64,000 nucleotides of DNA from an uncultured beta proteobacterium (GCA_903826775.1 CAIKFU010000023.1:1-64000); one strand, 5' to 3'; positions 45,723 through 55,832 are shown, numbered from the stretch's first letter. Numbers and translations: made by a program. The notes: generated by a model not told the origin, from the sequence alone.

Positions 45723-45953
45723 AAGTCTATCTCCCCAATCACTTTGTATTTATTAAATATGGATCCAATTTAGCATTCATTTAAGACCTTTTAATACTTA
45801 CCCACTATGCCAATTGGGCGTTTGCGTGCTGACACCCACTGAAATTCAGAAAGCCATAAAATAGACAAAGTAATCTATATAACTAAAATGCTATATCAAA
45901 TTAATTTTTAATTATTTGAAGAAATAAAGCCAAACGACGACAATCTTGATCTT

Positions 45954-47681
45954 ATGTATAAATACGACGCCATCGACCAAACCCTAATCAATCAAAGGGT
46001 TGATCAATTTAAAGATCAAGTACAAAGGCGCCTTCAAGGAGTTTTGGCCGAAGAAGAGTTCCGCCCATTGCGTCTGCAAAACGGTCTTTACCATCAACGC
46101 CACGCATATATGCTGCGCGTTGCGATTCCATATGGCCTCTTAAATGCGACCCAATTGCGCACTCTCGCATCCATTTCCAAAAAATACGATCGCGGATACG
46201 CGCACTTTACTACTCGCCAGAATATCCAGTACAACTGGGTCACTTTGGAATCCGCGCCGGAGGTTTTGGCAGAACTTGCCAAAGTTGAAATGCACGCCAT
46301 TCAAACCTCAGGCAATTGCATCCGCAACATTACCAGCGATCCGTTTGCAGGAGTTGCCAGCGATGAAATGGTTGACCCGCGACCCATCGCCGAATTACTA
46401 CGCCAATGGTCAACGCTACACCCCGAATTTGCCCACCTTCCCCGTAAATTTAAATTTGCAATCAATGGTGCAAAAGAGGATCGCGCGATTATTTTATGCC
46501 ACGATGTAGGCATTCAACTTCATAAAAATACTCAAGGCTTATTGCTTGCCGACATCTATGCTGGAGGAGGCATGGGCCGAACTCCGATATTGGGAACTTT
46601 AATTAAAACCGGCTTACCTTGGCAGTTTTTGCCCAGTTACTTAACCGCCTTGCTGCGAGTCTATAACCGATTTGGTCGCCGTGACAATTTGTATAAAGCG
46701 CGCATCAAGATTTTGGTAAAGGCGCTTGGGCCAACCGAATTCGCCCGGCAAGTTGACTCCGAATGGAGTCACCTTCAGGACGGCAAAGATAATTTTTCCC
46801 AGGCTGAATGGGATCGTGTTTCCCAGCATTTCACCAAACCCGCCTATCGTCCACTTCTGACAGTAACGCAAGACCAACTGCTATCGCAATTCGAACCAAA
46901 CCTCACCCCTGATGAACGGGTTGCTTTCAGTCGTTGGCTCCAGCGTAACGTTCGAAACCACCAAATCCCAGGTTATGCGAGCGTTATTCTTTCACTTAAA
47001 CCTCATGGCACTGCCGCGCCAGGGGATGCAAGCACCGCCCAAATGTATGCGATTGCCGATCTAGCCGACCAGTACAGTTTTGGTGAGTTGCGTGTAACCC
47101 ATGAGCAAAACTTGGTTTTAGCGGATGTGGAACAACTTGAATTACTCAATTTATGGCGAAGTGCCAAAAAGAACAATCTAGTTTTGCCTAATATAGGGCT
47201 TCTTACCGACATCATTGCTTGCCCTGGTGGGGATTTTTGCTCTTTAGCGAATGCCAAATCGCTACCGATTGCAAAAGCAATTCAAGAACGTTTTGACGAT
47301 CTCGATTACCTGCACGACTTAAAGGACATCTCGGTAAACATCTCCGGATGTATAAACTCCTGCGGACACCATCATGTAGGCAACATTGGCATTCTAGGCG
47401 TCGACAAAGATGGTGAGGAGTGGTACCAAATTACACTTGGTGGAGAACAAGGTCATCAAGCGCAGATTGGCAAAGTAATTGGGCCTTCCTTTTATGCATC
47501 AGAAATTCCCGATGTCATGACCCAGATCATCAATGTCTACGTTGATAATCGACACCCCGATGAATTATTTATTGATGCCTATCGCCGTCTAGGCATTACC
47601 GCCTTTAAGGATGCCGCCTATAGAGGCATCAAGCCGAAACCAAAGACCGACTCGGCAATTGCCGCCACGAACAAATCATGA
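45954..47681 (+). CDS. cysI: Sulfite (nitrite/sulfite) reductase haemoprotein
   Basis: 575 residues with two ferredoxin-like/siroheme half-domains. The siroheme-[4Fe-4S] cysteine ligands are CPGGDFC and CINSC (C-x5-C then C-x3-C) near residues 425 and 465. RGYAHFTTRQNIQYNW is the siroheme-contact region. It reduces sulfite to sulfide for cysteine synthesis, and is the ferredoxin-type form common in Burkholderiales. The next gene overlaps by four bases (ATGA), and siroheme genes follow, supporting sulfite over nitrite as substrate. Cytoplasmic. Confidence 0.93.
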   Translation: MYKYDAIDQTLINQRVDQFKDQVQRRLQGVLAEEEFRPLRLQNGLYHQRHAYMLRVAIPYGLLNATQLRTLASISKKYDRGYAHFTTRQNIQYNWVTLESAPEVLAELAKVEMHAIQTSGNCIRNITSDPFAGVASDEMVDPRPIAELLRQWSTLHPEFAHLPRKFKFAINGAKEDRAIILCHDVGIQLHKNTQGLLLADIYAGGGMGRTPILGTLIKTGLPWQFLPSYLTALLRVYNRFGRRDNLYKARIKILVKALGPTEFARQVDSEWSHLQDGKDNFSQAEWDRVSQHFTKPAYRPLLTVTQDQLLSQFEPNLTPDERVAFSRWLQRNVRNHQIPGYASVILSLKPHGTAAPGDASTAQMYAIADLADQYSFGELRVTHEQNLVLADVEQLELLNLWRSAKKNNLVLPNIGLLTDIIACPGGDFCSLANAKSLPIAKAIQERFDDLDYLHDLKDISVNISGCINSCGHHHVGNIGILGVDKDGEEWYQITLGGEQGHQAQIGKVIGPSFYASEIPDVMTQIINVYVDNRHPDELFIDAYRRLGITAFKDAAYRGIKPKPKTDSAIAATNKS

Positions 47682-48259
47682 ATAAGAAAATAATCGTTTT
47701 CCCGAAAAATGGAAAACCAGCATTGGCTGACGACAATTGGCAGATATGGGGATTGCCGATTACTGGAATTCCAGGAAAGATTGCCGAAAACCCAGAAGCT
47801 CTTGCTGATCAAACCCTGCCTACCGGGAAAGTACTGGTTCCGTTTGGGTGGTGGTTGGATCACGTTGACAAGCCCGAAATCTTAACGCGCGCTCTACAAG
47901 GCAATATTGGCGTTTGGTTTGCAACCAACGACGATATCCTAAAGCATACGGACATCATTGAATCGGGAAGGAAACTGTGGCCACTTGTTGCAGCACATTT
48001 CCCAATTTTTCGCGACGGCAGAAGTTTTAGCACAGCCGCCTTATTACGAAATCGATTTGAATGGCAAGGCGAAGTCCGTGCAATTGGTGATGTGCTCATT
48101 GATCAATTGCTGCAAATGGCTCGTGTTGGTTTTGATAGTTTTGATCTGCGTGCCGATCAAAATTTAAACCTAGGCTTAAAGCAATTTAACCTCTATACGG
48201 CGATAACCCAAAATTCTTGGCGTGAAGTAAGAAGCACATTAGCGACTGAACCCGCTTAG
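47678..48259 (+). CDS. DUF934 family protein (sulfite reductase-associated)
   Basis: 193 residues. The family region is HFPIFRDGRSFSTAALLRNRF followed by IGDVLIDQLLQMARVGFDSFDLR (partial pieces). DUF934 proteins almost always sit right after this type of sulfite reductase and are thought to help it, perhaps in electron transfer or assembly, but the role is not proven. Start overlaps the cysI stop by four bases, so the two are translationally coupled. In many relatives the next genes are cysH, cysD and cysN; here cobA follows 47 bases later. Confidence 0.9.
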   Translation: MNKKIIVFPKNGKPALADDNWQIWGLPITGIPGKIAENPEALADQTLPTGKVLVPFGWWLDHVDKPEILTRALQGNIGVWFATNDDILKHTDIIESGRKLWPLVAAHFPIFRDGRSFSTAALLRNRFEWQGEVRAIGDVLIDQLLQMARVGFDSFDLRADQNLNLGLKQFNLYTAITQNSWREVRSTLATEPA

Positions 48260-48306
48260 AAATTACTTTCAGATCTAATCAACTTCGTACCCAGCAAGAA
48301 AACTCC

Positions 48307-49128
48307 ATGAGCTCATCACCCCAAGACTCACAAGGGAAAGTCTACCTAGTCGGCGCTGGTCCAGGCGCCGCAGATCTCATCACCGTGCGCGGAGCTAGCT
48401 TGTTGTCTAAAGCACAAATCGTATTTCATGACTCGCTGGTAGAACCCGAAATTCTGGCTCAATGCCCTCAAGCGATCAAAATTCCTATTGGCAAGCGGTG
48501 TGGGAAATTCTCTTCAACCCAGAAATTCATCAACAAACGCCTTATTGATGCTGCCCAGAAATATGCCATCGTCGTTCGTCTAAAGGGTGGTGATCCAATG
48601 ATCTTCGGGCGTGCAGATGAGGAGTTGCAAGCACTGGCGGATGCTGGCATTGCTGTGGAAGTCGTGCCCGGAATCACGGCCGCCCTGGCTGGTGCAGCCT
48701 CCATACAGCAATCCCTTACCTTACGCGGTGTTTCTCGCAGCGTGGCTTTTGTCACCCTTGCGCAAGCGGAATTTCCTCATGCTGACGATGGCGGCTTCGC
48801 AAGTCCTATTCAAAATCCCAAAGCCGATACGCTCGTCTACTATATGGGTCGAAAAGATGCCGTCCGCATTGCAAGGCAATTGTTAAAGCAAGGTGATACT
48901 GATACTGGCAATACACCTGTGCGCATTCTTGAAGCGGTCAGCACAAGCCGAGAGCGGCATTGGTCCTGCACCCTTGATGATTTAGCTCAAGGGAAAGCAA
49001 ACGACTGGTTTGATAAAAATTCTCCTGCTCTGATTATGGTTGGATCAGCCCTAAATGTATCTCGCCCCCAAATCGACAATAGCCTGCAAGACAGCGCTAT
49101 CCTCCCCGGCAGGATGCGTCAAGCTTAG
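48307..49128 (+). CDS. cobA: Uroporphyrinogen-III C-methyltransferase (SUMT)
   Basis: 273 residues. SAM-binding motif VYLVGAGPGAADLITVRG, DSLV, GKRCGKF-like region, RLKGGDPMIFGRADEE and PGITAALAGAASIQQSLTLRG. It methylates uroporphyrinogen III twice to precorrin-2, the first step toward siroheme, the cofactor of the sulfite reductase made by the same operon. There is no CysG dehydrogenase/ferrochelatase part; the CbiX-like gene next door probably gives chelation. Its last 78 bases overlap the convergent CbiX-like gene. Confidence 0.95.
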   Translation: MSSSPQDSQGKVYLVGAGPGAADLITVRGASLLSKAQIVFHDSLVEPEILAQCPQAIKIPIGKRCGKFSSTQKFINKRLIDAAQKYAIVVRLKGGDPMIFGRADEELQALADAGIAVEVVPGITAALAGAASIQQSLTLRGVSRSVAFVTLAQAEFPHADDGGFASPIQNPKADTLVYYMGRKDAVRIARQLLKQGDTDTGNTPVRILEAVSTSRERHWSCTLDDLAQGKANDWFDKNSPALIMVGSALNVSRPQIDNSLQDSAILPGRMRQA

Positions 49129-49413
49129 CCGCAACTCGGGATATTGTTTTCGACAATTTTCCAAAAGCTCAGGAAAATCATTGCGCAAGTGCCCGCCTTG
49201 GCCAAAAAACACTGGCACCACCACTATCTCGACCGTCCCCAACTGCGTGAGTGTGCTAATGGCTTCATATAAGGTGGGTTGCATGGACTCCAAAAAGGCC
49301 ACTTCCACCAAATTATCGGGATGTTGTGCCCGCCACATTGCACAAAGCCGATCAAAAGGCTCTCGCCAGCGGATATCGCGAGCACCATGACCGAATAGAA
49401 TGATTGACTTCAT
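49051..49413 (-). CDS. CbiX-like sirohydrochlorin chelatase (short form)
   Basis: 120 residues. FGHGARDIRWREPFD carries the catalytic histidine near residue 9, and VVVPVFFGQGGHLRNDFPEL carries the second. This is the CbiXS size, a half-length chelatase that works as a homodimer and inserts iron (or cobalt) into sirohydrochlorin. It is encoded opposite cobA with a 78-base tail-to-tail overlap. The normal operon order in relatives puts it downstream on the same strand, so its convergent placement here is unusual. Confidence 0.9.
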   Translation of the reverse strand: MKSIILFGHGARDIRWREPFDRLCAMWRAQHPDNLVEVAFLESMQPTLYEAISTLTQLGTVEIVVVPVFFGQGGHLRNDFPELLENCRKQYPELRLSLTHPAGEDSAVLQAIVDLGARYI

Positions 49414-49539
49414 ATTGAATTGCTTTCTAGGGATTTTTTCTTTAACTTCTCAAGGAATCGTATAAGCTTAACCCTTTGCTAGAACATTTACTTATTTAAA
49501 CAGCTCACGCAGTAATAACTTAACCAATTCACGGATCCA

Positions 49540-50562
49540 ATGATGAGTAACCTTCTTAGTCAACCATGGGTCATTGGCTTAATGGCAACCCTGCTAATCG
49601 GAGGCGTACTATCGGCCGTGCATCATGCCGAAGTTATTGCACACAAAACCGGTGAACCTCTTGGAACGTTGGTTCTAGCCATCAGCGTCACCATTATTGA
49701 AGTTTCCCTGATTATTGCCATGATGTTATCAGGACATGAGGGTTCCCAGTTCATTGCACGAGATGCCGTATTTGCCGCAGTCATGATTGTGGCAAACGGT
49801 GTGGTGGGTTTATGCATCTTCGTTGGCGGACTAAAACACCGTGAAATGAGCTTTCGTATAGAAGGCACCAATTCCACCCTGGCAATTCTTGCCGCCCTTG
49901 CAACCTTTACGCTCGTCATGCCGGTAGTCACAACCAGCACTCCAGGACCCGATTTCACTAAAAGTCAGCTGGCCTTTGCCGGTGTTACCTCTTTTATTTT
50001 GTACGGAGCATTTCTGTTTTTTCAAAACGTCAGTCATCGTGATTATTTTCTGCCGCTCGATTCAGAAAAACGATGTGATTGTGATGAGCATGCCGAAAAG
50101 CCAAGCAACACCAAAACAGCGATTAGCAGCCTCTTGCTGCTTCTCTCCTTGATTGCAGTGGTTGCTTTAGCCAAAGCGTTAAGCCCTGCAATTGAAGCTG
50201 GTGTCCAGGCTGTTGGCGCGCCAAAAGAAGTCGTAGGGATTGCCATTGCTTTACTGGTATTGCTTCCAGAAAGTTTTGCCGCGGTTCGCGCAGCCGTAGC
50301 CAATCGATTGCAAAGCAGTCTCAACCTGGCGCTGGGTTCAGCGGTAGCCAGCATTGGCCTCACAATTCCAGCCGTTGCCTGCATCGCGATCTTCTTTGAT
50401 CTGCCTATCAGCTTAGGTATTAATAACCTCAGTATCGTGCTGCTTTACCTTAGCTTATTTATTAGCGTACTGACGATGGCAATCGGTAAAACAACCATGC
50501 TACAAGGGGTTATTCACCTGATCATCTTCTTTGAATATTTATTTTTAAGCCTGGTGCCTTAG
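49540..50562 (+). CDS. Ca2+:H+ antiporter family protein (ChaA-like)
   Basis: 340 residues, about eleven membrane helices in two CaCA halves. The alpha-repeat motifs are TLVLAISVTIIEVSLIIAMM near residue 43 and VLLPESFAAVRAAVANRLQSSLNLALGSAVASIGLT near residue 243 (pieces), with the conserved glutamates. A charged cytoplasmic loop (SEKRCDCDEHAEKPSN) divides the halves. Exchanges Ca2+, Na+ or K+ for H+ at the inner membrane. ATG at 49540 or 49543 are both possible. Confidence 0.92.
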   Translation: MMSNLLSQPWVIGLMATLLIGGVLSAVHHAEVIAHKTGEPLGTLVLAISVTIIEVSLIIAMMLSGHEGSQFIARDAVFAAVMIVANGVVGLCIFVGGLKHREMSFRIEGTNSTLAILAALATFTLVMPVVTTSTPGPDFTKSQLAFAGVTSFILYGAFLFFQNVSHRDYFLPLDSEKRCDCDEHAEKPSNTKTAISSLLLLLSLIAVVALAKALSPAIEAGVQAVGAPKEVVGIAIALLVLLPESFAAVRAAVANRLQSSLNLALGSAVASIGLTIPAVACIAIFFDLPISLGINNLSIVLLYLSLFISVLTMAIGKTTMLQGVIHLIIFFEYLFLSLVP

Positions 50563-50784
50563 AACTTGCTGTCATTATTTTTAGCGTGGATTTTTTCACT
50601 TTGCCCTTAACACGATCAGGATCATTAAGCGTCTTGTTTAGGCTTTGCTCTTAAAATGACAATATGTTGACTCGTGGTTTACGTTCAAGATCAGCATGCC
50701 TTTTTTCAGCCGTGATGAAATGGCGTGGACCACTAAGTGCGAAGCATTTATCGGAGTGCCAGAGGTCCAACTTATAATCCACTC

Positions 50785-51645
50785 ATGAAACTCCTCTTCA
50801 AGCGCCAGATCAATTACTTTAAGATCGTTACAGCCTTAGGAATTGGTATAAGCAATTTCTTTGGCATAAGTCTCGCATTCGGTGATGCGCTTGCCAACAA
50901 CCAAGGCAATTCAACTTATTCTGCTGCAAGAATCGAAGCCCCCCAAGACGTACCCGACTCAATTCCCGATCGCATTGTTGGGGATATCGGAGCAGCTATT
51001 TATACCTCTAAACTAAATATCGGCAGCTATGGAACACAGTCCCTTGTTCTTCCTTACGCTTTCTTTGACTACAAGCGATTTTTTGCTCGCATAGACACAT
51101 TTGGCATAAAAACTGTACCTGTTGGGTATGGGTATTTCGAGTTAGCAGGGCGAATCAGTCTTGACGATTACACATTGAAATCCACCATCAACGGCGCAAC
51201 CATCAATAAGCAAGATCCCATCCCTTTAGGTATCGGCACTTTTCAGGAAACCCCCATTGGCGCCTTCTTTTTGAATGCTTTTCAAGACGCCGGCAAATCT
51301 AGGGGGCAACTCTATGAACTCTCCTATTTTGGTGAAATTGAAACCGTAAGGCAAATTAAACTTTACCCACAATTGGGTATCGAACGGCAATCCAGTCAAT
51401 ATGCAAACTACTATTACGGAGTGAGTCAGTCCGAAGCATTCACTACGGGGTATCGCAGCTATAACGTTGGCGCATCGAATAACCCCATGATTGGCATGAT
51501 GCTTGAAATTCCGATTATTGACGATTGGTACCTTAATTTCTATGGAAAGCGAAAATGGATGGGTTCCAACATCAACCATAGCCCAGTCATGACAAAATCA
51601 TTTCAAGATAACATTTTCATGACGGTGGCTTATCGATTTAAATGA
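50785..51645 (+). CDS. MipA/OmpV family outer-membrane protein
   Basis: 286 residues from the ATG at 50785; a longer frame starts at 50737 without support. N-terminal signal (IVTALGIGISNFFGISLAFG). The body is beta-barrel-like, with VGDIGAAIYTSKLNIG, LVLPYAFFDYKRFFARID, LYPQLGIERQSSQYANYYYG and the C-terminal FMTVAYRFK. The family includes MipA, which links murein hydrolases and synthases, and OmpV. Outer membrane. The 3' end overlaps the convergent VanZ gene by 16 bases. Confidence 0.85.
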   Translation: MKLLFKRQINYFKIVTALGIGISNFFGISLAFGDALANNQGNSTYSAARIEAPQDVPDSIPDRIVGDIGAAIYTSKLNIGSYGTQSLVLPYAFFDYKRFFARIDTFGIKTVPVGYGYFELAGRISLDDYTLKSTINGATINKQDPIPLGIGTFQETPIGAFFLNAFQDAGKSRGQLYELSYFGEIETVRQIKLYPQLGIERQSSQYANYYYGVSQSEAFTTGYRSYNVGASNNPMIGMMLEIPIIDDWYLNFYGKRKWMGSNINHSPVMTKSFQDNIFMTVAYRFK

Positions 51646-52019
51646 TTCGAGTTGAGAGAGTTCCGCTCTAAGAAATACCTTCTCCACACTATCAAAAGCA
51701 TTCTAATCAACATCACTCCAGTTGCATCAGCAACCCAATCCAGAAAATCTCCTGAACGCCAGCCCGTCATTGACTGAATGCACTCTATAGCTGCACCGTA
51801 TATTAGTAAGCCCACAAACATACGAGAAATTGCTTGCGGATAAGCTGCTATACCCAAAACCATCAATGTCGCAAAAGCCACAATATGCTGGGCTTTATCC
51901 GACCAATCCAAGACGTCAATCGATAAATCTTTACTCGGAATAAGAAAAAGGATCGTGGCAAGGCTAAGGGCAAGCCAAAACACAATCGCGAGCAAAATTG
52001 AAAGGTGTTTTTTTATCAT
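51630..52019 (-). CDS. VanZ family membrane protein
   Basis: 129 residues, four predicted membrane helices. VanZ-like features: SDKAQHIVAFATLMVLG, YPQAISRMFVGLLIYGAAIECIQSM and RSGDFLDWVADATGVML. The ATG at 52019 is preferred over TTG at 52022. The family includes the teicoplanin-resistance protein VanZ, but most members have unknown roles at the envelope. It follows the large YjbH-type gene by about 140 bases on the same strand and may belong to that operon. Confidence 0.85.
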   Translation of the reverse strand: MIKKHLSILLAIVFWLALSLATILFLIPSKDLSIDVLDWSDKAQHIVAFATLMVLGIAAYPQAISRMFVGLLIYGAAIECIQSMTGWRSGDFLDWVADATGVMLIRMLLIVWRRYFLERNSLNSNHLNR

Positions 52020-52155
52020 CAATACAATTTATTTCCTAAAACTTCATACTTAAGAACATCAAGCGCTATCGATAACCACCAAAAATACGGTTATCATGTT
52101 TACATTACGAAGATTTACTTCTTCGCAAATCCTTACTCAACCACGTATCGATTTG

Positions 52156-55100
52156 CTAGTCACCCAATATGGCCGATCCGGTTGCCAATGCTCGACCATC
52201 ACGTGAGTTGGTGATGTCGTACAAGGGGTACTTGCGATACAGTTTTTGTCCGCCATCGCGAATCAACGGCGTCCAAAGCAAGTTTGCTACGGAATCGGAA
52301 TGCATCGCAAAGAAGGCGTCAAACGGCACGGCAATATACACTCCCTTATCAAAACTGCCTTCGCCATATTGGGCCGCACTGACGTTGGTTTTGGTGACGT
52401 ACGCACCGATCTTCACGCCGTTCGAAAACACCCTCGATAAATCCAATGTTCCTCCACGATCGCCTGCAAGGTATTGACCAACACTGGCCTTAACCAAAAT
52501 ATCCTCAAGGCCAGTATCCCAGTAGCCGGTAAGATGGCCCGTATTCACGGAATACTTTTGCAGGGACGTCCAAACATTAAATTGACGCTGATACACGCGG
52601 TTGGCGTCAACACCCACGGCAAACCGACTATTGCTAGGACGATATAAATATTCCCCACCCGCACCCGCGAACATCATCTCCAAATACCCGCCATACAAAC
52701 TTCCAAAATGATTTCCCTCGTATTGGAAGGTGCGCGTCGCCTGTAAATTGGGCATCGTGGCAACTGAAGTTGTCATGTACTGGCGAATATCGGTTCGTAC
52801 CGGCGGCAACGAGGATTGGGTGGTTGATTGGTATTTTCCAAAGTTATCGATTGCACGAACATTCAACGTTCCCGACAGCCAGGTATTTTTATCAAAGTTG
52901 TAGGTACCATCCCCGACAGCTGAAATCGCAAAGAGTAATGGCAAATCCGTTCCGCCAACAATTTGCTGATACCCCACTCCCAAGCTGCCATCATAAGGTT
53001 TGTGATCCAGTTTTCCCCATGTGCTACTTCCCACCGTATTGGCACTTAAGACCGGATCAATGATCGTTTCCATGGTCGGTTTTTTCTGCGAAGGGGGCAG
53101 CAACTGGGTTTGACTGAGCATCCACTGCATCCGGTCGACCTTGTGCTCGGAAGCGATAATTCCCAAATTGTAAAGTTGAAGTTGGAAATCCTGAATGTCC
53201 GAAGGTGCATCGCGATGCAGGACTGCAACCCCTCGGTCCAGCCGCTCACGCAAATAGGCTCCGGCTGCGTTATTAAATTTCACAATCCAGGTATTGCCGG
53301 ACACCCTGATCTCATCGACCTGCCAGCCGGTTTGGGTTTGCAAATCAAGCAAGGTCTGGGTCGGGGTAATCGTGGGTACTTGCGCCTGAACAGCAACTGG
53401 TTGAGAAGTTTTTTTTGCAGCCGACGCATTGGACGAAATCGCCGATGCGTTAGTCACTACACCACTGGAGCCATTAACCGCGGTAACCTCAGCAATGGAG
53501 TTTTCTTTTAAATTAAAAGATGTCGCCACCGATGAATAATTGGCATTAGGGATCCTCTCGGATGGACCAACGTCCAGATTTTTTAACTGCACCGGAACCG
53601 CCTTCGCTTCGGCCAATTTCGGCACCGACATTTGATCCAAGCGATCGTGCCAGGTCAATGCCAACATGATGTTTTGGGCACCCCGCACTCCCAAGGTCCA
53701 GTCGAATGGTCCCATCCGGTAGACAGCGCCAAAATTCAAGGGGGTTTTGGTGGTGAGCTTTGCTCCAAACGGCTCATTCTGATAGTTGTTGCCATCAAGC
53801 TCGGCTTTGAGAATGAGGTTGTCCCAAGGGGTATGGTATTGCACTCCCCCAATGAGGGCGCTAGGTCCATAGAAATAGTTGCCGCTTAAGGTGCCGCCTT
53901 CCCCCACAACAGGAGGTGGTCGTGTTTTATAGGCGGAGGAGATTTTGGAAAACGGATTAGGGATGTTGCTGCGCGATCCCAGATACCCCCAACCCATCCC
54001 CAGACTGAAATCCAAATCGCTCCAGCGCTTATTGGCAACCACATACTCGCCGGAAAAAAGCCCTGTACCCAAAATATCCATCCCGCCCACGGCAATTTGC
54101 GGCAGATACGCACTCTCTTCCCATAAGCGAAACTTCACATCAAAACTTTTATCTTTATAGGTCTGACTTGAGCCGTATGCATAAGGAACATTATTGATGT
54201 TGGTATAGCGAAACCCGAACTCCATAAAGTCGATTGGCGTCAGGAAAAAATTCAGTTGTTGGTAGGGGTTGGTTGAACTTAAACCAACCGACACCGTACC
54301 GGCCGGGGCAATCCGCGCTGTGGGGGTTTCCAGCAAACCGATCTCGCCCCAGATACCCGATGACAGCGGCAAATCGCGTGACGTCTTATACCGGTCATCC
54401 ACCGACAAGATTGGTGGACGCCGCAAATTGACTTCATTGTCAGGACTTAAAGCATCACCGGAAATCTCCTGCGTTGATAAAAACGCAGCAAGCTGCTCGG
54501 AGAACTCCCTGGCATCCTTATTCGACCATCCGGATCCGCGCGGCGGCGCCCAAATCCATGCTCCAGGAGCTGGCAGATCCTGCTTGGCTTCATTCCAATC
54601 GGCGGTTGGTACCACGCGAATCTTGCCATCGGGCTCGATCACCCAGGCCCAATCGGCAACAACGCTTTGTGCACGACACGCCCGATAGTATTGCCGCGTT
54701 TCCACATTGGGCTGGTATTTCACTTTGCATAGAACGCCATCGCTACGAATCACGGTAATGCTTTGTGGCAGCAGGGGAATGCGAATTTCCTCTCCCTCTT
54801 GCAAAATAGGATCTTGCTTTGGATTCACTTCCAAATACCTTGGATCGGTATTGGGCAATAATGCTCGACCAGTAACGGGCATGCTTGCAATCAATTGCTG
54901 CAAAGCTTTACGAGACGCATCGAAGGATTTTTCGCCGCTCGGAGCCTGAAGTTTTTTTAACGTTTCCAGCAAACGGTCTTTTTGCTTTTCCTGAGGAGCC
55001 ACTTCAGATGGAACAATCCAGGCAATCCCCAGTGGGTAAGGCTCGGGTTTCTCTGATGCCTCCGGCCCTTTGGCGACTTTAGGTTGTTCCGCTCCCTGTA

Positions 55101-55791
55101 GAGATCCATCTTCTTCTTGCTTGCGCCGCTGCTCCTGAATTAACCATTCGCTCAAACGCATGCCTGCTTTGGCAGGAGACTCACTGGAAAGGGTTGCATT
55201 GGGTTTAGCGATTGTAATATTTGTGCTGGTGTCTTGAACCTGCTGCGCAACACTAGTCGAATTTTTTTTCTGCGCTAAAAGCTGCGATTTTTTTGATCTT
55301 GATTTTGTCTTGGCATTAGAAAACTCACTAGAAGCAACGATTCCACTTGATGCACCAGCCATCGGTTGTTCTGCAAATGCAATAGGAATGGAGGGGTCTG
55401 CAGACTGGACAAATACCGTCCTCACTCCCGGTCCAGGACCGGGAGACCACCCAACACCATCGCCGGCCGGCGAATCAATTCCCGCACCGGTGCCACTTGC
55501 TACTTCGACATTGTTTTTTAAATCCCCTGCAGGTTTGCCTGCGCGCACAAATACGTGCCCCGGTCCATCTGCATTGAGTTTCACACCCGAACCCAAGCCT
55601 GCGCTAGCACCAAAACCCGGGGATACATTGGATACACCCGCACCCGAACTGGAACCCGCACTGTCAACATTCATGGGTGCCTGCGCTTCGGCATGCAAGC
55701 TCACCATCGTAGAGCCCACGATGCAGATGCTCAAAAATGCAGCGAGGGAGCGTTTAAACAATTCCGGCACAAAGGCATGCAACGGTTTCAT
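52156..55791 (-). CDS. GfcC-YjbH (GfcD) fusion, exopolysaccharide outer-membrane protein
   Basis: About 1211 residues. Signal peptide (MKPLHAFVPELFKRSLAAFL region). Residues about 60-150 are Gly/Ser/Ala-rich. Residues about 220-460 resemble GfcC/YjbG, with RLSEWLIQEQRRKQEED, GRALLPNTDPRYLEVNP and PAPGAWIWAPPRGSGW. From about residue 480 to the end is the YjbH/GfcD barrel: LLETPTARIAPAGTVSVGLSS, QLNFFLTPIDFMEFGFRYT and YFYGPSALIGGVQYHTPW. In E. coli GfcC and GfcD are separate; here they are one chain. The TTG at 55836 overlaps the YjbF stop; ATG at 55791 gives the better signal peptide. Role: export or anchoring of a surface polysaccharide. Confidence 0.85.
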   Translation of the reverse strand: MKPLHAFVPELFKRSLAAFLSICIVGSTMVSLHAEAQAPMNVDSAGSSSGAGVSNVSPGFGASAGLGSGVKLNADGPGHVFVRAGKPAGDLKNNVEVASGTGAGIDSPAGDGVGWSPGPGPGVRTVFVQSADPSIPIAFAEQPMAGASSGIVASSEFSNAKTKSRSKKSQLLAQKKNSTSVAQQVQDTSTNITIAKPNATLSSESPAKAGMRLSEWLIQEQRRKQEEDGSLQGAEQPKVAKGPEASEKPEPYPLGIAWIVPSEVAPQEKQKDRLLETLKKLQAPSGEKSFDASRKALQQLIASMPVTGRALLPNTDPRYLEVNPKQDPILQEGEEIRIPLLPQSITVIRSDGVLCKVKYQPNVETRQYYRACRAQSVVADWAWVIEPDGKIRVVPTADWNEAKQDLPAPGAWIWAPPRGSGWSNKDAREFSEQLAAFLSTQEISGDALSPDNEVNLRRPPILSVDDRYKTSRDLPLSSGIWGEIGLLETPTARIAPAGTVSVGLSSTNPYQQLNFFLTPIDFMEFGFRYTNINNVPYAYGSSQTYKDKSFDVKFRLWEESAYLPQIAVGGMDILGTGLFSGEYVVANKRWSDLDFSLGMGWGYLGSRSNIPNPFSKISSAYKTRPPPVVGEGGTLSGNYFYGPSALIGGVQYHTPWDNLILKAELDGNNYQNEPFGAKLTTKTPLNFGAVYRMGPFDWTLGVRGAQNIMLALTWHDRLDQMSVPKLAEAKAVPVQLKNLDVGPSERIPNANYSSVATSFNLKENSIAEVTAVNGSSGVVTNASAISSNASAAKKTSQPVAVQAQVPTITPTQTLLDLQTQTGWQVDEIRVSGNTWIVKFNNAAGAYLRERLDRGVAVLHRDAPSDIQDFQLQLYNLGIIASEHKVDRMQWMLSQTQLLPPSQKKPTMETIIDPVLSANTVGSSTWGKLDHKPYDGSLGVGYQQIVGGTDLPLLFAISAVGDGTYNFDKNTWLSGTLNVRAIDNFGKYQSTTQSSLPPVRTDIRQYMTTSVATMPNLQATRTFQYEGNHFGSLYGGYLEMMFAGAGGEYLYRPSNSRFAVGVDANRVYQRQFNVWTSLQKYSVNTGHLTGYWDTGLEDILVKASVGQYLAGDRGGTLDLSRVFSNGVKIGAYVTKTNVSAAQYGEGSFDKGVYIAVPFDAFFAMHSDSVANLLWTPLIRDGGQKLYRKYPLYDITNSRDGRALATGSAILGD

Positions 55792-55832
55792 CAGTATGAA
55801 TTTGACTGAACCCCACAGTCCTTGCGCCCAAT

